From the NCBI GenBank assembly GCA_015501595.1, contig JADNRX010000295.1, forward strand, positions 1 to 64,000: a stretch of 64,000 nucleotides of DNA, written 5' to 3'. Shown here piece after piece: positions 1-11,716 of the stretch (position 1 is the stretch's first letter; each line of letters begins with the position of its first letter). The position numbers and the translations under genes are program-made. The notes beneath the pieces are model-generated. The model searched no databases. It was not told the DNA's origin and was given only the letters and a program-made list of their open reading frames with translations. The stretch is from Hymenopellis radicata (lineage: Eukaryota; Basidiomycota; Agaricomycetes; Agaricales; Physalacriaceae).

Positions 1-979
1 CGCCCACCTCTTAAAGCCTGCCCAGGCATCCAAGAGGGAACGAATCGGAGGATAGGGAAAGTGTCGACTAAGAACGCTCCAGGGCGCCCCGCCACAGCCA
101 CGGCCTGCATGGCCTTCTCAGCTTCAACGATGAAGGGATCAGTATTGTCCAGGACTTCGATGCCGTACGCGATTCGGAGAATCATCTGACCAGCGTACCT
201 GTAAACCTTTAGTGGTGAGGATCATTGCACTTTGGTCAAGGCGTCTCACAATCGCAAGTCGTCCAAGAAGCGATCCGGTTTGTCTCGGATGCGGCGAAGT
301 AAGTACCTGGCGGAATCGAGGATGTGTGGATGTTGGACGGCTGCGAGCACGGGGCCTGATAACGCCTTGTGGAACATCTTGCGATGCTCTTCTCGTTCGG
401 GTACTCAGTGATATTATTGGCGGAAAACTGTATCGGAGCTCTTACCTTTCCACTCGTCGCCATACCGAGCAAACCCGAAGTTCCAATTGAATTTGACCCT
501 AGAGTAAAATAAGATGATACGTAGAACTTAAGGACCATAACTACTTACAATTCCTTGATCATGAAGGCAGGCGGCCTGCGTTGATAACGTTAACTTGGAA
601 CCCAAGGCGCTTGACGACGAATACCTGTCGGAATAGATGGAAGAACGTTTGAGGAACAACTCAGTGGCCGCTTCGAGGGTATTGACCACAACGAAATCTT
701 GGCCAGCAAGGTTGTAGTATATAATGTCGGATTCTATGAATGCGATCAGTACACAACGCCTTTTAAGCAGACGAAGGACACACCGTACTGCTCTCCGACA
801 TGTTTGAAGGCGATCCATGAATCGACATCTGGGAAGTTGAACAGATTGCCTATCAGGGGCAGTCCTTTAGGACCAGGTGGTAGGGAACTAGTCCGCCTTG
901 ATAATGACAAGAATAGAGTCCTAATCACGAACAGAGCTATTGCGGCCATGAGGCTCAGCTCAATGATGGGAGGAGACAT
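1..979 (-). CDS. Cytochrome P450 A, 5' part (runs off the left edge)
   Basis: Membrane-anchored haem monooxygenase of fungal secondary or xenobiotic metabolism; substrate unknown. The start codon is at 979-977. The N-terminus shows a hydrophobic anchor, then basic residues and the proline-rich hinge PPGPKGLPLIGNLF. Later exons give the SRSSIYSDR-type segment, the RYGDEW helix-C motif and the FVPSWMPG region, in the same order and with the same splice sites as P450 C at 55,345. The I-helix, ExxR and haem-binding parts lie beyond the left edge. Compared with copies B and C, one base is missing near position 25-30 (cctgcccaggc against cctgcgccaggc), which would shift the frame; this may be a decaying copy or a sequencing error. 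P450 identity is sure; functionality is not. Confidence 0.8.
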
Positions 980-1030
980 GATGGAAGGAAAGTGGGAGAA
1001 GAGATGTTTATTGGAGCATCGTGGTGTGGA

Positions 1031-1037
1031 CTTTATA
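1031..1037 (-). promoter_or_regulatory. TATA box of P450 A
   Basis: On the minus strand the motif TATAAAG lies about 52 bp upstream of the P450 A start codon. The same motif at the same distance precedes P450 C (55,287) and survives as a remnant at 10,907. Conservation between paralogues and spacing support a core promoter. Confidence 0.6.
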
Positions 1038-1179
1038 TCATCAGCGAGAAGGACAGAAGGAAGAGTCAGAAAGGAGCCGCACGCGCTGAATGCTACCCCT
1101 GTGGACGCGACATATGAGACGTGCCATGTCTGTCTCACAGAGTGGTATGCTCCAGGCTTCTTCCAGCCCTCCTGGATCG

Positions 1180-2000
1180 CGCATTCCCCACAGCAACATT
1201 CGAGGGGTCGATGGGATGCTCAAGAAGGACCCTTATGCCGTCGTCATACTCACGGGGGGTAACGGCGGGCCCACTGGACGTTGTCTGGATTTTGGAGTGT
1301 TCGGGATGACGATCATGGCGGCGACTGCTTCGACCCATTAATGTACCGAAGGACTTGATCCCCGAGGATGTTCTCTACGAGATGCAGGCCTTGTCACATC
1401 GCTCTGTGGTACCTGGTGAGTTTTTCTAATTTGGACAATATCTTCTTGAATTTACCCCTTGACCTTTAGACAGTCGTGTACGTGCACAATGACAAATCAG
1501 GCATTGAGGAGTCGACGAGACATTTGCACAGGACAGCTATGCCGTCGTTATGGTCCTGGGAGTAACAACGGGTTCGCTACACGTCGTGGAGTGACGGTTG
1601 GTAGTAGGGCGGGATTATGATCTGACTGTGGAACTGCGCAAGGTAACCTCGACCTCATCGTAGAGGTCTTGGCGTTCTTGTTGTAGATGGGTAAATGAAT
1701 CGTATTCTCTTTCAACTGAGTATAACTGACCTGATCTGACAGGACCTTGTTCCTGCATCAAGACATGTTCGGAAGTCGCGTGCCGCTGGCTCCCTTCTGG
1801 GATGCTGTCAGGACAGATGGAGACTGGAAGAGCAAGAGCTCCACTAAGGCATGATTGGTGGGAGAGACGACGACGACGACGACACCGGTCAGAAGGATCG
1901 TCACAATCTGCTGCTCGGATCCAGAATTCCTTGAACGTGTTTATGAGCAGTCGGACATGTGAATATATGATATTCAAAGTATAAACATGAGTTAGTAGTA
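1180..2000 (+). repeat. Diverged fragment of the minus-strand array unit, inverted
   Basis: This stretch aligns, in reverse complement, with pieces of the minus-strand array units. 1,190-1,330 matches about 13,080-13,260 and 32,110-32,240; 1,520-1,600 matches about 31,930; 1,640-1,800 matches about 12,700-12,830. A part of the three-way-junction element (11,660) recurs near 1,770-1,790. In the plus orientation it keeps intron-like features, such as a GTGAGT donor near 1,415 with an AG acceptor near 1,470. It is strongly diverged and lies directly upstream of P450 A. No gene is evident. Confidence 0.55.
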
Positions 2001-2114
2001 TAAAGAGTCATCTCGACTGCTTTCGAGGTAGACGGCCCACCAAAAAAGACAGATAATGGAAGTGGAAGGAAAAATATGAAGAACTTTTCTGCAGTCGGAT
2101 CGACCGGACCGACC

Positions 2115-5054
2115 ACAGCACATTCGGCATTCTCCGAAGCAGCTCTGCGAGCACGGCTGTGTTGCTCATTCGCGGGTGTAACAGTGCCCTAGTACCTGGT
2201 GGGCAATATGATAGCCTTCCTTCTTTCCTGTCACGTACATAATTTCAAGACTGTTCCCGCGGACCCGGACGTCCGACAATGGCACAGTTACGCAGAGGAC
2301 GTTGAACTCGGCTATGCTCCGAGTCATACAACAACGTCTACGACTCGTTAAGAAGCGCGCTGCGCGGGCCAAGAGATCTATGTGTGATGGATCAGACGAG
2401 GATGGTACATACACCGTCGTCCAGCACAATTTGAAGCACTCAAGTGCGGTCAAATACTTATCGATCGCCACCAGGCAAGGGTCATTCATGGAGGCGTTGA
2501 CATCCTCAATGTTTCGTTCACAGGTCAGCTGGCCAGCAGTCATCGTAAACGTGGGTCCCTCCGTCTTCATTGATGGAATGTATTGGTGGCGCTTTTTTAA
2601 AAACCACACCAGGGTATCCAACCCTGAACGATGCAAGACTCGACGAGAAAGAACCTTTGATTTTCCTGAGCACAACGAGCGCCACCTAAGATCTGGGCTA
2701 ATTGCACTCGGGAGGGAGGTGGCAGTAGATGCTATTTATCCAACACCCCGTCTGCCAGGCTCGGAGGTACATATTCAAACTTTCTCGAACAGTGGCGCAA
2801 ACTTCATCTACCACATGAGATAAACGAAAGCGCCACATAATCTACACATAACAGAGGGCCCGCGTTTACATATTCTTGTGCGCCACAGTGGCGCCACTGG
2901 CATAATCTAATTTAAAAATGCTCAGGTGATCAATGCCTCCGCAGTACGCGACCGAGGAAAGATCGAACACTTGAACGGGACCGGGTGGCTATCACACACA
3001 ATCAATGAGTATTACTGCGCGGGGAAAGGCGCACAAACACTCACCAAAGCATCCCCGACGTAAATTCACCGGAAGGTTCAATTACTCTGCCTCGTTCGTC
3101 AACAGCCTTTGTTATGTTGAATGCTGCAAACAAAGACGCCATGCCTATCCACATACTATCCTCGGCAATGTCCTGACCGACACAGATTCGACGACCGAAC
3201 CCGAAGGCAGCTGAGGGGTGTGGAATAGAGGGGTTGAGGCTACCATCAGGGTTCAGGAAGCGGTCTGGGTTGAAATTTTCGACGTCGTCGCCGTAAACTG
3301 CTTTATCGTGGAGGATGGCCCTGCATCGAGATTCGTGTTAAGAGGAACTGGTAAGGCGACTTCTGTAGCCGATGACTGACCATGCATTACCAACGATGGT
3401 GGCGCCTTTGGGGATATGATAACCGCAGTATTCGTCGTCCTGGCTTACTCGGTGTGGTACCGCTATACAATTTGAACATCAACAAGGTCAGAATGTATCA
3501 TCTATACACTCACCCAGAGGAAGGACGAGTCGCCACCGGAGGACTTCCTTCAAGATTGCCTCAAGATATGGAAGTGCCTTTCGGTCATCGAAGTCAGGAA
3601 GACGGTCGTGCCCGACGATGCTATCTATGTCGGCCTGCGCTTTCTTCAAGATGGACGGGTTCTGAACCATGGCCAAGATTGCGGTCGTGAGAGAAGAGAC
3701 TGTCTGTGGCCAAATGTTAGTACTTAATTCTCTGATAGGAAGAGCGGACCACTAACTGTATCGGACCCAGCTATCCGACGACGTGAATCAGTTTGGCAAG
3801 GTCGAATGAGCACGGTGTACGTACCTGCATAGGTCGAAGCCAAGACGTTTCCTAACATGGTCATGTTCTCTTCCGTATCAGCATCCGCTTCCTCCAGCTC
3901 TGAAAGAATTTTCGACCCGACAGAAGATTGTGCGGTTCCATCGGCCTTCGCTCCAGTAAGCAACCCAAACAGAGGTAGCAGTCACGAAAAGAACAAACCA
4001 CGGCCTTTTCCACAAACTTGAGTGGCGCGTCGCGCATCGCAGTTACTGATTTGTTTGCTTCCTTCGCCCACCTCTTAAAGCCTGCGCCAGGCATCCAAGA
4101 GGGTACGAATCGGAGGATAGGCCAAGTGTCGACTAAGAACGCTCCAGCGCGCCCCGCCACGGCCATAGCGTGCATGCCCTTCTCAGCCTCGATGATGAAC
4201 GGGTCGGTATTGTCCAGAACTTCGATGCCATACGCGATGCGGAGAATAATCTGACCGGCGTAACTATCGGACGTGGTTAGAGCTCAAATAAGTATGCACT
4301 ATTAAGGTGTACTGTATACGTACAGTCGTAAATCTTCCATAAAACGATCCGGTTTGTCGCGGATGCGGCGTAGTAAATACCGAGCTGAATCGAGAATATG
4401 TGGGTGTTGGACGGACGCGAGCACGGGGCCTTCCAACGACTTGTGGAACATTTTGCGATGCTCTGTTGTTCGGATCTTTTGTGATGAAATGTAAACAGAG
4501 TGTAAGAGAAAGGCATACCCTTCCACTGATCGCCATACGGATGAAAGGCAAAGTGCCACGTAAATCCTACCCTAGCGAAAGCGAACAGAATTGTTAGAAG
4601 GCAAGCAGCGAATCGACAACTACTCACAGTGCGTTGAGCATGACAAAGGACGGCCTGGGTTAATTAGTATCAACTTGGTAGAAGGCGAAGCGCTGGATGA
4701 TTTACTTGTCGGAGTAGATGGCGGAGCGTTTGACGAACAACTCATTGGCAGCCTCGATGGTGTTGACGATAACGATGTCCTGACCAGCAACGTTGTAGTA
4801 TATGATATCGGAATCTACGAACGAAATCAGTGGACGTCCATCGCTTGTTGAACGGGATGCATACTATACTGCTCTCCAAGATCCCTGAAGACGACCCACT
4901 CCTCGACGTCCGGGAAGTTGAACAGATTGCCGACGAGTGGCAGACCTTTAGGACCAGGCGGCAGGAGACGAGCTCGCCGAGGAAAGAGCAGAGTCTTCAG
5001 CACAAGGAGAGAGATTGCGCCTACGAGGCTTAGCACGATGCCAGAGAGAGGCAT
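2115..5054. repeat. Left arm of inverted duplication (P450 B plus 3' flank)
   Basis: P450 B and about 800 bp beyond its stop are related in inverted orientation to P450 C and its 3' flank (55,345 to about 58,035). Outside the gene, matching landmarks are the GTGGCGCCAC palindrome, the GAGGGCCC stretch, a T/A-rich run next to GCGCCAC, and a block near 2,115-2,155 matching 57,990-58,030. The 3' flanks differ by indels; B carries about 200 bp more between 2,605 and 2,838. Confidence 0.6.
2922..5054 (-). CDS. Cytochrome P450 B, complete
   Basis: Haem-thiolate monooxygenase, predicted to sit in the ER membrane by an N-terminal anchor; substrate unknown. The ATG at 5,054 opens a hydrophobic segment followed by the PPGPKGLPLVGNLF hinge. 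Exons then follow the same order as in P450 C: helix-C region, the VPSWMPGAGF segment, an I-helix completed by a 14-nt microexon at 3,757-3,770 that supplies AGSDT, the K-helix ExxR (EVLR), the AFGFGRRICVG haem loop, and a C-terminus ending in a stop at 2,924-2,922. I see no frameshift. It is divergent from P450 C at the other end of the array and in tandem with P450 A. Family is sure; exon ends were checked by eye only. Confidence 0.85.
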
Positions 5055-5097
5055 GGTGGGAATGAAGATGCTCCGTCAAGCGGCGTCATGGTGTGGA

Positions 5098-5104
5098 GTT
5101 TATA
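5098..5104 (-). promoter_or_regulatory. TATA-like box of P450 B
   Basis: The minus strand reads TATAAAC about 44 bp upstream of the P450 B start. Surrounding bases (ACTCCACACCATG) match the promoter of P450 A, where the TATA element occupies the same place. Confidence 0.45.
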
Positions 5105-6684
5105 CTAAAGCCTCAGTGCACCTTATGCGAAGAAGGATAAGCATATCGAAATGAGGCGTTATCAAGCTTCTTGAAGTGTTCATGTGCTGATAGTGCGACC
5201 GCTTTGGGGCATGCTATACGTTGAGCGCCTATGAGGATACGTTATACGAGACCACTAGAAGGCAGGCTGCAGCTTCACAGACGTGGATGTGATGTTGCGA
5301 CTCTTCCGGGGAGATTTCGAGTACGTACAAACATCGGGTCGTGTTCAGCAAACTTTTGCCTTTTATGTACTCCTTACTGAGGCTTACTCACGTCTACAAG
5401 TAGAATCTCGGCAGGGCGGAAGACTTTTGCATTGAGAGGCGTGTTCGGACCCACTGCTCGCGAGGAGCCTTTATTTTAGTGGAGGAAGAACAGTATACTT
5501 TAAAGGGAAATCCTTACCATTCTGAAGCGACAGACGTAACGCGAAACGCCACAGATTTTACGAAGAGGACTTGATCAAGTTGATGGGAGTGTTAAACGTG
5601 GAGGCCCGAAGACTCTTAGTCATCCGGGCCGTATGGCCGGATCAAGTCCGACCGCCACGCTCAGCTATTTCTACCTGCTTTTAAGTGCAATTGAACGTCA
5701 CGGAAAAGCACTGTATGCTAAGTAGGACCTATCACCTACCGTTTCTTTCAGAGGTTTTTTATACCGCTCTTCAAGGCCATACAGGTCTCTACGCTTTTCT
5801 CGGACAACGGACATGCACTTCTTATATTTACTGGCTCCGTTGTACCTCTTACTTAATGCGAAGCATAGTCAGGCTTCTTTATACCACCCCAATACCCACT
5901 ACGTGATGCTGGTTGACTTTTCTAGCTCTCTTAGGCACTCTTCTTTTCAAATCTTGAGGATCGTAATGTGGCGTCGCTCGCGATGGTGAAGTCCACTGCT
6001 CCGTCCTTCCTGAAAGCTCGTGCTGTATAAACTCCTAGTGATTAAGAGACATTAGCGCTTAGGACGCTCAGGTGCTCATTGGAGCATCAGATGTGAGTTC
6101 ATTTGAAGCAGAGAATGTTCCGTAACAGACATGGAAGACTTGACAGGCGTCATGAAGCTTCTTCATTGGGTGCTAATGGGTCTGCTTTTGGAGATAGAGG
6201 CCGTGTTTAATTGAAACTATACGACGAAGTATGGAGGAATGAGACAATTTGTGGTGGCATGGGGAATACAGGAACGAGTCTCCGGGGGGAGATTTCGGAC
6301 ATATCTACTCTCAATGATAGGGTTGTACTCGCTAATTTGGATCCACTAGATCTCGTGTATCAGTGATTGCACTACAATTCGAGCCTTGATTCGAGCTGTG
6401 ACTGAACGAGTGCACCGATATTGGGAGTAGAGAAGAATACTAATAGAAAGGTTTAAGGTCTTTTGAGACACAACCGCGTCATTCAGCTGCACGACACCAG
6501 CATTCCTCCGAGGTAGACCGGCATCAATGTTCAACAGAAGACGCGAACGGCGACTTTGTCATGAAGGCGGCCCCTAAAACCACGTGCGGACGATGAAGCA
6601 GTGGCTGTGCAAGCGCCCCTGACATTACCGTGTCGCCGACCTGCCGTCACCGCCATTTTTGTTGTCGACGAGCTGAATGCGCCC
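5105..6684. other. Intergenic region between P450 B and LRR copy 1
   Basis: I see no convincing gene, RNA gene or repeat here. Open frames are short and lack motifs. The last part should hold the promoter of LRR copy 1. The frame of that gene is closed by a TGA near 6,562, and no in-frame ATG occurs between that stop and 6,685, which supports the start chosen for the LRR gene. Confidence 0.4.
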
Positions 6685-9600
6685 ATGTCGTCGTCGTCGT
6701 GCTCGTCCGGCTCGCCGTCGTCGAGCGCAGTGACGATCCCCATTCCAGGCAAGAGCATTCTCAAGAAAGCCGCGCCTCAGCAGCAGTCTCTATTCTCGCG
6801 GTTTACTAGATTTTTACCGACTCAAAATCTACCTGGAGGCGGCAATGGTAACAACGCGGACGAACCGCTAAAGCGGGCACACTTTATTTTACCACAAATC
6901 GCGACGGTTTATCCGATATCGTCGTTCAACCCGCCGTCCATGGCTGGTCTAAAGGAGGAGAAGCGTGCCATAGAGGTGCGAGAAATGGAGAGGAGAGCGC
7001 GGGTTGTACGGGGCGATTCCGTGTCGTCGTCAAGCGTTAGTATTGACGGCGAGCTACCCGGTGACGAATGGTGGAGCATGGACAAGGTGGATAGTTTCTA
7101 CAAGGAATGTTGTGCTGGATGCGACGAACAGCCGGATCCCAGTGTAAGCGCCGCATTCAAGGTATATTTTCTCGCCGTTGTCGTTGTTCTCGACGCTGAA
7201 CATCTCTTTAGCATGCAGCCACGACGAATCCGCGGACAGTGGACTTGTCAGGCGTACAATTAACACTAACATCTGCCTCCATTTTGTCCGATGTATTCAC
7301 CATCGAATGGGGACTCCGGAAACTCGTATTCAAAGAGTGCGACCTCGACGAGCAGGTACGCGCCATTCTGTTATTTGTCGACGAGATTGACCGTATGACA
7401 GATCCTGAAACCCATGCTGCATTCGCTGCTAATACCAAACTCCCTCACTTTCCTCTCCGTGGCGTCTAATCGCCGGTTAAAAACTACCGCGTTTAGGCTA
7501 ATAGGTGCTTACCTCGAAAAGGTATAACATTTCCTGCTACACGGGGAAATATGTTCACTTCTTTCCAGTCCGACTCCCTCCAATTCCTCGACCTCTCGCA
7601 AAATCCTCTGGACAAAAAATCAATAGAGTACATCGTGACGGCACTCAAATCTCCACCGCAAGCGGGGCTGGCATCTCTGAGGCTCGACGACTGCTCATTA
7701 AGACCAGGAGCCCTAGAAGCCCTCTGTACGTGCAAGCTTAAACCTACTTGTTGAATCTTACCCATCTCCAGCACGCGCTGTCCGGACCTCTTCGCTACGA
7801 AATATCTCTCTACGATATAATCGTATAAACGCGACAGGCGCAGTCGCCCTTGCACTAATGATCAGGGATTATCCCGACGTTGTCCCCGCCTCTCCCTCAT
7901 CCACCAACTCCGTCTACCTCAACTCTACGGCGTCCTCCCAAGCGTCCTCTCCGGCGTCGTCGCTGACCTCTCTCCCTCTCTCTCCGCCTGCTACACCATT
8001 ACCCCATGTCGGTCCAATATTACCCCCTCCGCGACATCCACCCACTGGTTTACAGACCACCTATACACCGTACGTCCCTCGGTCCAAACGAGGTACAGCT
8101 CCAGCCCCACAAATCAACCCACTCAGCGCGTCTGGTCACCCTGTGCCGATTCTAACTTCGTCTAGTCAAGGCGGAATAACGGCACGTCAGAGCCCCTTGC
8201 CCTCGTCACATCCACATTCCGGACCCAGTGCTGCTCTGCTCGACAAAGTACGGGCGCTGGATGCACTCCCTCGCGTCGGCGCCCTCAGAACCCTCGATCT
8301 GAAGGGTAATGATCTTAAGCAGGGTATCACATTCCTGGCTCAGGTGCTCAAGCGCAATCGGACACTCAAGGTACTCAATCTGAGCGAGAACAAGTTGGAC
8401 TCGGCCGGACTGGTTGCTATCGCCGAAGCACTCAAGTATAATTCAAGCTTGGAGACTTTGGACTTGAGCCGAAACCCATGTGCGGCGGGTTTGGAGGGGG
8501 TGAGTTTATCCGATTTACATGTTACGACTACTTACAACCTACAGATACAATCCCTACGAACCGCATTTACACTCAACACCGCGTTGAAGCGATTGTTCTT
8601 GTCGTCAACTCTCCTTAGCTCTATAGGCGCTATCGCTCTTGCCGAATTTCTCCCCGAATCAACATCTCTGCTACACCTTGACCTGACGCAAAATCAACTA
8701 GATCTAGCATCTGTTATCGCGCTGGAGTCGGGAATGAAAGCGAACAGAGTGCTACGATGCCTCGATCTCGATGTCCCACCGGGCGACGAGGAGTTTGCTC
8801 GCTGCTGTCGGGGTATCCTCGGTTCTTGTGTTCGCAACACCGAAGAGGCGCAAAAGCGGGCCGAGGAAGCTGACGGTGTGGATGGTGGCGATAGCGCAGG
8901 GAAGAAGGTGTGGGGCATCCTCGACGACAGCGAACTTGCGAAGCGGATACGGATGGAGGAGACGGTCGGAGGCGATATCGTTGTGCGTGCACGTGCGAGT
9001 ATCACTCAGATGCATAATATCCTGCATCCGCCGGCGTATCCCCAGGAAATATCCGTCATTCCTGTGCCGCAGGAAGTGGCCAAGCGCGTCCGGGCGATTA
9101 TCGAGGAGCTGGGCGTGGTTATACAGGCGACGGAGGATCCGGAGCGGATGGAGGAGCTCTTTGCGATGCACGATGAGCTCACGGAGTTGGTTGGGAAGGT
9201 CGAGAACCTGAAGCAGCGCCCGATATTGAGCTTGCAGGGGCTTGGCGTGCGCTTGAATGGCCTGCCATCGCCGAGGGTGTCTCCCCGTCCGTCGCCTTTG
9301 TTGATGGGCTCGAGTATAGAAGAGGAGGACCCGTCGACGCCGCGTATTGACAAGGGCAAGGCAAAGGCGGAACCGGAGTTCGAGAAGGTGTTGAGTCCGA
9401 CGAGTGCGCTGATGAATACCAACGACAAGGAGGAGGATGAAGACTCGGAGGGCAAGAAGTTTCCCAGTGTCATTCCGGATGAGGGTGAAGAGGGGGATGA
9501 CGAGGAAGATGAGAACATTGTTGAGCATCGGTGAGTGCTCTCCATAGACATGCAGGCTTTTTCTGAAATTGGTTTTTTAGATCCCGGAGCTGGGTTGCAG

Positions 9601-10053
9601 AGGAGGGAGAAGTGTTTAGGAAGGGTGCTGTCCTGCTTGGTCCAGAGGAGATGGAAGGAGAATATGCGGGAGAGGAACTCCGGAAAGAGGTGCGGTTCCG
9701 CCATGAAAGTTGACGTCGTATTGACCAGTTATGTACAGCTCCTCGAAGCGATGGTCGAGCGACCCCCACCACGGCCTATACTTACGGACGAGGACTCGCA
9801 ACCTGGGAGTCCACTCAGCGGAAGTCCACTCAGCGGAAGCCCGCACCCCGAGAAGGAGGAGGAGCCTCAGCCGCCGCCACCGCGGCCGTACATTGCGCGC
9901 ACGCGGAGCTCGAGCTCGTCAATTATGAGCCTGGTCGCGACGACGACGACAACGCCGGTAGGGAGTCCGCCGCCGGGGAGTCCGATACCTACGAGCCCGA
10001 GTCCCAAGGTCAGTTTGGGCCCGTCGCTGTCGAGGATTCAGCAGGAGCCGTAG
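6685..10053 (+). CDS. LRR (ribonuclease-inhibitor-like) protein, complete copy 1
   Basis: Eight exons join in frame to 1,011 residues: 6685-7161, 7212-7355, 7402-7521, 7569-7725, 7772-8499, 8545-9530, 9581-9689, 9739-10053. The N-terminus is serine-rich, then GKSILKKAAP (residues 22-31) and KRAHF (63-67). The middle holds leucine-rich repeats of the RNI type (for example LDLKGNDL and LNLSENKL), interrupted by a Pro/Ser-rich linker. After the LRRs come a charged helical segment, an acidic tract (GEEGDDEEDE) and a Ser/Pro-rich tail. SILK is a known protein phosphatase-1 docking motif, and an LRR phosphatase-1 regulator (PPP1R37 type) is my best guess; fungal Mhp1-like proteins are another possibility. 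KRAHF is only a weak RVxF match. This is the only copy with the authentic 5' end. Confidence 0.85.
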
Positions 10054-10965
10054 CCTTGATGGCGAGCAAGTATTACTATAGGGATGCATATACACACTTA
10101 CTTACATCGTTCTAACTTTTATACATTATGCGGAGGACGCTTCTGATACCTTTTGGCGTTTTGGTTGATTTCGAGAGTTTTGGTGGGTGTTTGCTTGGTG
10201 CGTACGTTTCTATTTGTCTTTGTTCCATCACGTTCCTACTCAACTTTAGTGGCGGCGCGCTGGACGTTATGCAGATTCTTTAATGACACCACTCCTAAAT
10301 CAAAGGCCTTGTTAATCGTCGGGCGTGGTGAGTTGCGACTTTTTTTCTGTTGTAACCGGGAGGTTGGCAGATACGCGATCACTGTCGTATCGACACGCGT
10401 TGCTGCACAGGTGGAAATCGGGTCTCGCCCGCCAAACATTTCCACACACGGTTCCTCAGTGGGACCTTGTGCCGGTTCTACCTACCTACCTACCTCACCG
10501 TTTCACCGTTCTGGAGAAGGGAGGGTGACTCCAAGTTGACGTTGCCTAATCGGCAAAAGTGCTCCATGTGGCCTTTTTCTTTCTCTACGATTCTCATTCC
10601 TGGTTAGAGGACTGCCTCTTTCAATGTAGACGGAATAGAGCCCCCGGCGGCCCAATCTCATGATCTAACGTGGGCCTTCATTCGAGTTGGCAGCGCTTCT
10701 CCGCAGGACAGCCTATACCCTTCCTAGGTCCTTGTCTCGAACTGGTGTGAATAATCAATGTTCAAGCTGAGCCGCCATGTCAGGCATTTGGTAAGCCTCC
10801 TAGCCTGTCGCGCATCCATCGTGTCAACTATCCTTCTTCGTGTAATGTTCTTTATAAAGTCTAGTCTCCCCTAGGCAGACTCGGTCAGCTCGTACCTTGC
10901 TGGTCTTATAAAGTCCACACCACGATGCTCCAAAACATAAACATCTCTTATGCCTTACCTCGTGC
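10054..10965 (+). other. 3' flank of LRR copy 1, ending in a P450 promoter remnant
   Basis: This stretch aligns with 54,441-55,325, the region between LRR copy 4 and P450 C. The similarity runs through a P450-type core promoter with TATAAAG at 10,907-10,913 and about 45 bp beyond it. It then stops near 10,960, before the P450 start codon, and array sequence begins. It holds a short tandem of CTAC units near 10,482. No gene is seen. Confidence 0.6.
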
Positions 10966-11659
10966 GTTTCTATCTGCCTTGGTTCCATCACGTTTCCACT
11001 GAACTTTAGTAGCGACGTTCCTCTTTTCTTGCCCTGATTGCCCGCACGACGGCCTATACCCTTCCTAGGTTCCTGCCCCTTCTTCGACCTCCTCTCACCC
11101 CGTGTGCGCCTAAGGCGTACTCGATGGGGCAGTGCGGGGAGACAAGTCACACCGCGGTAAGTGGTTAATGTACAAATTGGCGACAAGTGCAGTATTCTAC
11201 GATAAGATACACTAAACACAACGAGTCAGTCAGATCAGAATTCCAACAATGTTTGAAGCGTACCGCTGGAGAAATCCGCCTATCAATACTCGCGAGAAGA
11301 AGACACAACGAGTGAAATCCCAAGTCGGCCTCGTAGCTCCCATCTTGATGCCACACCTCTGAGAAGCGGTGAATAAGTAAAACCGCAAACAACAGAGGAA
11401 CGTACAGGGCGCGTTTGAAGGAGTTTATCGCAGCGAATCCAAAGGAAAACGGTGGTCAACTCTGCGTGATTAGTCGACGAACTAGAAACAGTTGTTTGAC
11501 TCCACCTACTAAATGAGCCACGGACCGTGTGGTGAAGACCAAACAAGTAATCGTGAGCAGCTCGGTTCACTAGACATAACAAGTTAGTCAAGTCCAACAT
11601 TGAGCGACAGTCGAAGTATACCTTTCAAGCATATCCGATTCGCGTGTGAGGACTCCACA

Positions 11660-11716
11660 CCAGAAGGGAGTCGCGAGCAACGCGAGCCAGCGGTGCAGGC
11701 CGCTGCTCCCTTCTGG
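11660..11716. repeat. 57-nt three-way-junction element, copy A
   Basis: The closing stem CCAGAAGGGAG (11,660-11,670) pairs with CTCCCTTCTGG (11,706-11,716). Inside are two hairpins: TCGCG-agcaa-CGCGA (11,671-11,685) and CAGCGG-tgcagg-CCGCTG (11,688-11,705). Nearly every base is in a stem or loop. The same element occurs at 30,795 and 43,117. Function unknown. Confidence 0.7.

Noticed and set aside
1860..1885. GAC trinucleotide run as a functional repeat
   Set aside because: A short simple repeat with no context; similar runs occur in Ser- and Asp-coding parts of the window.
8752..9528. 258-codon minus-strand open frame opposite LRR copy 1 (and its equivalents in copies 3 and 4)
   Set aside because: It is the antisense shadow of GC-rich LRR exon 6, with no motif or splice context of its own.
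11660..11716. Three-way-junction element as a tRNA or hammerhead ribozyme
   Set aside because: It is 57 nt with no anticodon or T-arm signature, and the conserved hammerhead core bases are absent.
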